64,000 bases of DNA from Lachnospiraceae bacterium (GTDB lineage: Bacteria; Bacillota; Clostridia; Lachnospirales; Lachnospiraceae), in the NCBI GenBank assembly GCA_014804675.1, contig JAAUZH010000013.1, positions 61,140 to 125,139 on the forward strand. The letters run 5' to 3'. This document shows positions 60,302-64,000 of this stretch, one piece after another. Both the position numbers and the translations under genes were made by a program. How positions within the stretch are numbered: position 1 is the first letter of the stretch; each line of letters starts with the position of its first letter. Under the pieces are notes generated by a model. The model saw only the letters and a list, made by a program, of their open reading frames with translations. It was not told the origin of the DNA and ran no database searches.

Positions 60302-62389
60302 TCATTCTTTCTTCCAGAAAATATCCAGCACATCTCCTTCTGAAAGGAGCTGGGTAAATCCCGCCTTTTCGCCGTTTAAAACCGTTTCCACACTGGTTCC
60401 ATGGGGCTTGGACAAGTCAAAATCAATATAGTCGAACACATCTACGAAAATATAATCTTTTTTGCCCGATAAAGTAATGGGCTTTTTGTTTACTATAATA
60501 TGAAGCGTGGTCATTTCCCCAGCTTCTTCGGACTGTGGCATACTTTCCAGAGGCTTATTTTCAACAGCCTCTTCTTCCATTTCCTCCGCCTGGCTGGGTG
60601 GAATGGTTTCTTCCTCTATTTCCACCTCAGGAAGCTCCAATACTTCCAACGTCCAGATAACGGAAAAATTTTCATAGACCTTTGTATCCAGATCCGCTAT
60701 CCGGTTATTTACATAGATATTCATGTTTTTATCCAGTATCACATCCATAAATTCGATAATCTGCTTTACTGTATAAAAATTCAACATTTCTATTTTATCA
60801 TTTTCCTGAATGGAATAAAAGGCTGACTGTAGCTGCCCGTTTACACTGGCAAATTTGGGAAAGTCCACCTTTTGCTCATTTACAAAGATGGAAAGGCTTG
60901 CTGAAAATTCCGGCAGCTTTCCTACCTCCATTTCTCCTGGCTTTCCTGCAGTAGATTCTTTTACGGTAATCAGGTCATTTCTACGGATAGGGGTATGGAT
61001 ATCCGCCGGCTCTCCGTTTAATGTAATAACGGCTGCTTCTCCCGCCTCTCCCCGTATGACCTTCTGTTTGCCGTTGATGGTGAAATTAAGAGACTGTCCT
61101 CTTTTTGGAAAGAGTCCGTCATTTGGGAAATCTGCCTGCATGGCAGCATCCACGATAGATAATTTATTATTGTCATAAAGCTTGATTCTTGTATTATTAA
61201 AGGTGACAAAAATAAAATTATTGCTTTTCTCATAAAAATTCAGACAGATACCGATAGGAGTCACTAACAGGGAGTCCTTGACTACATCTGTTTCCAAAAA
61301 ATCAATGTTATCCATGACTTCACTGCCCCTTACGGCACAGCGCTCCTTGGGAATCCCCAAATATTCCGCAACATAATCGGTATAGCCCTGAATCTTGCCG
61401 CCTCCGCCCACTACAAATACGGCGCTGACCGGCTTTCCTCCATTTAATTCCAGAATCTTATCCGCTGCCTGCTTTGCCATCATCGTAACAGATTCATTAC
61501 AGATATCCAGCACCTGTTCCCTTGTAATGGTCTGGGGAAGCCCCATAATATCCTTATATTCCACCCCATCGGCAACGGAAATGCCCTTTTTGATTTCCTC
61601 TGCAGTAGTAAAGTCCACAAGGCAGTGCCTTGCCACCACTTCCGTCAGGCTGTCTCCCGCTACCGGAAGCATGCCATAGGCAATAATGCTTCCATCCTTT
61701 GTAATGGAAATATCGGAAGTTCCTGCTCCTACATCAATCAGTCCGATATTGAGCATACGGTACATTTCCGGTATGGCTACCGTAATTGCCGCAATAGGCT
61801 CCAGAGTCAGGTTCGCAACTTCTAATCCCGCATACTCCACTGCACGATACAATCCATCCACCACATCATCCGGCAGGAAGGTAGCAATCAAATCCACTCC
61901 AATGGATTTTGCTTTATGGGATTCCAGATTACCAATCAGATAACCGTTCATGTAATATTTTACTACCGAATACCCCACACAGTAAAACCTCATGTCCGTC
62001 CTGTTTTCTACTTGAAACTGCTCATAAGCCTTTTCCACTGCTAAGGAATCCAAGCCGTAAATATCTTCCTGGGTAATTAACTTATCCTCCAAAAATTCCA
62101 TATCCGCATGAACCGTGACTGTTTTCAGCACACGGCCTGCCGCTGCAATGCTTACCTGCTTTAAAGGCTCTCCTATTTTTTCTTCTAAAAGCTCCACCAC
62201 CTCTTTAATGGTTTCCCCTACCGCATGGATATCGTGAATCTGACCGTCCAACATGGCCCTTGTCTCATGCTCTTTTGATTCCTGAGCTACCACTACAAAA
62301 CGGTTTTTATTTTTATAGCCAACCGTTCCTACAATGCTTCTTGTTCCAATATCCAAACCAAATACGAATGCTTCCTTTGTTTTTGTCAC
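60302..62389 (-). CDS. FtsA-like actin-fold ATPase with long C-terminal extension
   Basis: 695 aa; starts GTG inside the coaE stop (GTGA overlap). Seen: actin-fold motifs FGLDIGTRSIVGTVG (phosphate 1), IDVGAGTSDISIT (phosphate 2) and VFVVGGGGKIQGY (adenosine) within residues 1-380, SHS2-like insert near 85-180, then about 310 residues with three LNGE...D-type segments (for example ITLNGEPADIHTPIRRNDLI and LNGEKAGFTQLLSEGDVLDI) and an acidic linker. FtsA tethers FtsZ and PilM links pili; here no membrane helix or amphipathic end is evident. The exact role is unknown. Confidence 0.82.
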   Translation of the reverse strand: MTKTKEAFVFGLDIGTRSIVGTVGYKNKNRFVVVAQESKEHETRAMLDGQIHDIHAVGETIKEVVELLEEKIGEPLKQVSIAAAGRVLKTVTVHADMEFLEDKLITQEDIYGLDSLAVEKAYEQFQVENRTDMRFYCVGYSVVKYYMNGYLIGNLESHKAKSIGVDLIATFLPDDVVDGLYRAVEYAGLEVANLTLEPIAAITVAIPEMYRMLNIGLIDVGAGTSDISITKDGSIIAYGMLPVAGDSLTEVVARHCLVDFTTAEEIKKGISVADGVEYKDIMGLPQTITREQVLDICNESVTMMAKQAADKILELNGGKPVSAVFVVGGGGKIQGYTDYVAEYLGIPKERCAVRGSEVMDNIDFLETDVVKDSLLVTPIGICLNFYEKSNNFIFVTFNNTRIKLYDNNKLSIVDAAMQADFPNDGLFPKRGQSLNFTINGKQKVIRGEAGEAAVITLNGEPADIHTPIRRNDLITVKESTAGKPGEMEVGKLPEFSASLSIFVNEQKVDFPKFASVNGQLQSAFYSIQENDKIEMLNFYTVKQIIEFMDVILDKNMNIYVNNRIADLDTKVYENFSVIWTLEVLELPEVEIEEETIPPSQAEEMEEEAVENKPLESMPQSEEAGEMTTLHIIVNKKPITLSGKKDYIFVDVFDYIDFDLSKPHGTSVETVLNGEKAGFTQLLSEGDVLDIFWKKE

Positions 62390-62982
62390 AGGTATTCCCC
62401 CAGCTTTCTATCTATTTGTTCAAATGCCTCTTCAAGTTTTCCGCTGTTATCAATCACAAACTGGCAGCCCTTTCTAAATTCCTCTTCCAAAAGCTGTCCC
62501 TTCATAATTTGCAATGTCTTTTCCCGGCTGTAGCCTCTGCTTTCCATCAGTCTGCCGATACGAATGGAATCCTCTGCATAAATATACCATAATTCATCAC
62601 AAATTTCATCATAATGCTCTTCAATCAGCAGGGCGGCTTCCAGAAAGAAAAATTTCGCCTCTCCCCTTTTTCTTTCCAGCTCAATCTGTCCAAGAATATA
62701 TTTCCTTACTTCCGGATGGATGATTTCATTTACCTGTAAAAGCAGCTTTTGTTCTGAAAAAATCATGGCTGCCATTCTGCCCTTATGAATTTCACCCTGT
62801 TCATCCAACACTTCTCTGCCAAGGAGCCTCACTAAAGGCTCATAGCAGCTTTGTCCCTTTTCCTTTACTCTATGGGCGGCCTGGTCTGCCATAAGAATCC
62901 TTGCCTGATACTTTTCTTCCAGATAGTTTAATATCCGCGACTTTCCGGCCCCTACTCCCCCGGTAATCCCAATCACTTTCAT
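62386..62982 (-). CDS. coaE: Dephospho-CoA kinase
   Basis: 198 aa from ATG 62982 (AGGA eight bases upstream). Seen: Walker A GITGGVGAGKSRIL, ADQAAHRV, EAALLIEEHY and the lid region RIGRLMESRGYSREK. It makes CoA from dephospho-CoA. It lies downstream of polA and overlaps the FtsA-like gene by 4 bases. Confidence 0.95.
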   Translation of the reverse strand: MKVIGITGGVGAGKSRILNYLEEKYQARILMADQAAHRVKEKGQSCYEPLVRLLGREVLDEQGEIHKGRMAAMIFSEQKLLLQVNEIIHPEVRKYILGQIELERKRGEAKFFFLEAALLIEEHYDEICDELWYIYAEDSIRIGRLMESRGYSREKTLQIMKGQLLEEEFRKGCQFVIDNSGKLEEAFEQIDRKLGEYL

Positions 62983-62992
62983 AGCTTGCTTC

Positions 62993-64000
62993 CTATTTTG
63001 CTTCATACCAGTTTTCCCCGGTATGCAGATCCACTTCCAACTCTACTTTTAACTGTGCCGCATGTTTCATGCTGCCTGCCAATATTTCTTCCACCTGCTC
63101 CTTTTCCTCAAGCTTCGTCTCAATCAGGAGCTCATCATGCACCTGCAAAATGAGTTTGGAAGAAAGTCCTGCCTCTAAAAGAGCCCAATATACGGCAATC
63201 ATGGCAAGCTTCATAATATCCGCCGCCGTTCCCTGTATTGGCGCATTCATTGCCACCCTTTCTCCAAACTGACGCTGCATGAAATTGCTGCTTTTTATTT
63301 CCGGCAAAGGTCTTCTCCGGTTATACATAGTGATGGAATAGCCCTGTTCCTTTGCTTTTTTCACTTCTGCATCCAAAAATGCCTTTACTCCGGGATAGGT
63401 ATTAAAATAAGCCTCTATATAATCTCCCGCTTCCTTTTTGCTTATGCTTAAGTCCTGGCTTAAGCCAAAGGAGCTGATGCCATATACGATTCCAAAGTTC
63501 ACCGCCTTTGCATTTCTTCTCTGCAAATCCGTTACCTCCTCAAAGGGAGTATGGAACACCTTGGAGGCGGTAATGCGGTGGATATCCTCCGACTGATTAT
63601 AAGCCTCGATCAGCGCCTCATCCCCGGACATATGAGCCAGAATGCGCAGCTCGATCTGGGAATAATCCGCATCCATCAGCACGCAACCTTCCTTTGGCAC
63701 GAATACCTTCCGAATCAGCCTTCCAAGCTCCATGCGCATGGGGATGTTCTGTAAATTGGGCTCTGTGGAGGAAATCCGCCCGGTAGCGGTAATCATCTGG
63801 TTGAAATTGCTGTGTATCCTGCCATCCTCCATAATATAGTCAGCAAGCCCTTCCGCATAGGTGGATTTCAGCTTGGTAAGCCCCCTGTATTCCAGAATCT
63901 TGGAAACAACCGGATAATCCGGGGCTAACTTTTCCAACACATCCGCAGCAGTGGAATATCCTGTTTTCGTCTTCTTTCCGCCTTTATAGCCCAGCTTTCC
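62993..64000 (-). CDS. polA: DNA polymerase I, 3' part (runs off the window)
   Basis: The open frame continues to the window edge (last bases encode GKLGYKGGKKTKTGYSTAAD), so only about the C-terminal 335 residues are present. Seen: motif A CVLMDADYSQIELRIL, motif B RRNAKAVNFGIVYGISSFG (O helix), motif C LILQVHDELLIE. It fills gaps and removes primers. The nuclease domains lie beyond the edge, so their state is unknown. coaE follows 10 bases after. Confidence 0.97.
   Translation of the reverse strand, partial: GKLGYKGGKKTKTGYSTAADVLEKLAPDYPVVSKILEYRGLTKLKSTYAEGLADYIMEDGRIHSNFNQMITATGRISSTEPNLQNIPMRMELGRLIRKVFVPKEGCVLMDADYSQIELRILAHMSGDEALIEAYNQSEDIHRITASKVFHTPFEEVTDLQRRNAKAVNFGIVYGISSFGLSQDLSISKKEAGDYIEAYFNTYPGVKAFLDAEVKKAKEQGYSITMYNRRRPLPEIKSSNFMQRQFGERVAMNAPIQGTAADIMKLAMIAVYWALLEAGLSSKLILQVHDELLIETKLEEKEQVEEILAGSMKHAAQLKVELEVDLHTGENWYEAK

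Noticed and set aside
1..64000. tRNA, rRNA, CRISPR array, prophage or intact insertion sequence
   Set aside because: No cloverleaf, rRNA core, repeat-spacer array, phage genes or transposase frame was seen on either strand.

Overview
The window looks like a chromosome segment of a low-to-mid GC Firmicute, most likely a gut Lachnospiraceae (Blautia/Mediterraneibacter-like). The reasons are conserved clostridial gene orders (radical SAM DUF512-der-plsY-gpsA; rplS-rbgA-rnhB-ylqG-ylqH-yraN-pgeF; DUF177-rpmF; polA-coaE-ftsA-like), strong Shine-Dalgarno sites, TTGACA/TATAAT-type promoters, several TTG/GTG starts, and a carbohydrate-fermenter gene set. The species call is inference. I see no rRNA, tRNA, CRISPR array, prophage or intact insertion sequence.

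Layout. 1-0.9 kb: a cobalamin riboswitch upstream of a DUF4430 surface lipoprotein. 0.9-5.6 kb: a redox/efflux cluster (iron alcohol dehydrogenase, flavodoxin, MATE pump, internally deleted flavodoxin lipoprotein, LysR regulator). 5.7-8.4 kb: a DUF4874/DUF4832 protein and a flavodiiron protein. 8.4-14.1 kb: a maltodextrin unit (lipoprotein alpha-amylase, malG, malF, malE) with hairpins in its leader and after malE. 14.1-20.6 kb: VWA/MoxR pair, gpsA, plsY, der, DUF512 radical SAM. 20.6-22.2 kb: a 230-bp near-perfect palindrome and prs. 22.3-26.3 kb: a large sensor kinase/response regulator and a DUF378 membrane peptide. 26.3-33.1 kb: the ribosome/RNase HII/signal peptidase cluster. 33.3-38.5 kb: a heptad-repeat exported protein, an MMPL-type RND transporter and its TetR. 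38.5-40.1 kb: rpmF, DUF177 and a toxin-antitoxin pair. 40.3-45.7 kb: a multi-span membrane protein and a BvgS-like hybrid kinase. 46-50.6 kb: a cysteine-rich gene pair (one frameshifted), an araC-clpP operon, pta and tmcAL. 50.6-54.2 kb: hairpins, a second palindromic element, and the copper operon csoR-HMA-copA. 54.4-57.7 kb: a repeat-bearing lipoprotein, a membrane J-domain protein and a cytoplasmic GH13 enzyme. 57.8-64 kb: UPF0210 and ACT proteins, a metallo-hydrolase, an FtsA-like protein, coaE and the 3' part of polA, cut by the window edge.

How it works together. The extracellular amylase and MalEFG import unit pair functionally with the neopullulanase-type enzyme at 56-57.7 kb; no maltodextrin ATPase or LacI regulator lies nearby. 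Copper control is self-contained: the CsoR operator fills the spacer of the operon promoter, and copA carries a C-terminal metal-binding domain with its own strong internal start, so one gene may give both pump and chaperone. The TetR at 38 kb probably represses the RND transporter through a palindrome that overlaps its promoter.

The least explained signal is a family of intergenic palindromes. Two copies (20.6 and 50.8 kb) share a central fold (GCAAAG/CTTTGC helix, a covarying hairpin and a GCGAAAGC mini-hairpin), while their arms differ in sequence but stay complementary. Shorter hairpins or fragments sharing a GGACGT-RGG-type boundary lie at 33.3, 48.1, 50.6 and 54.3 kb.
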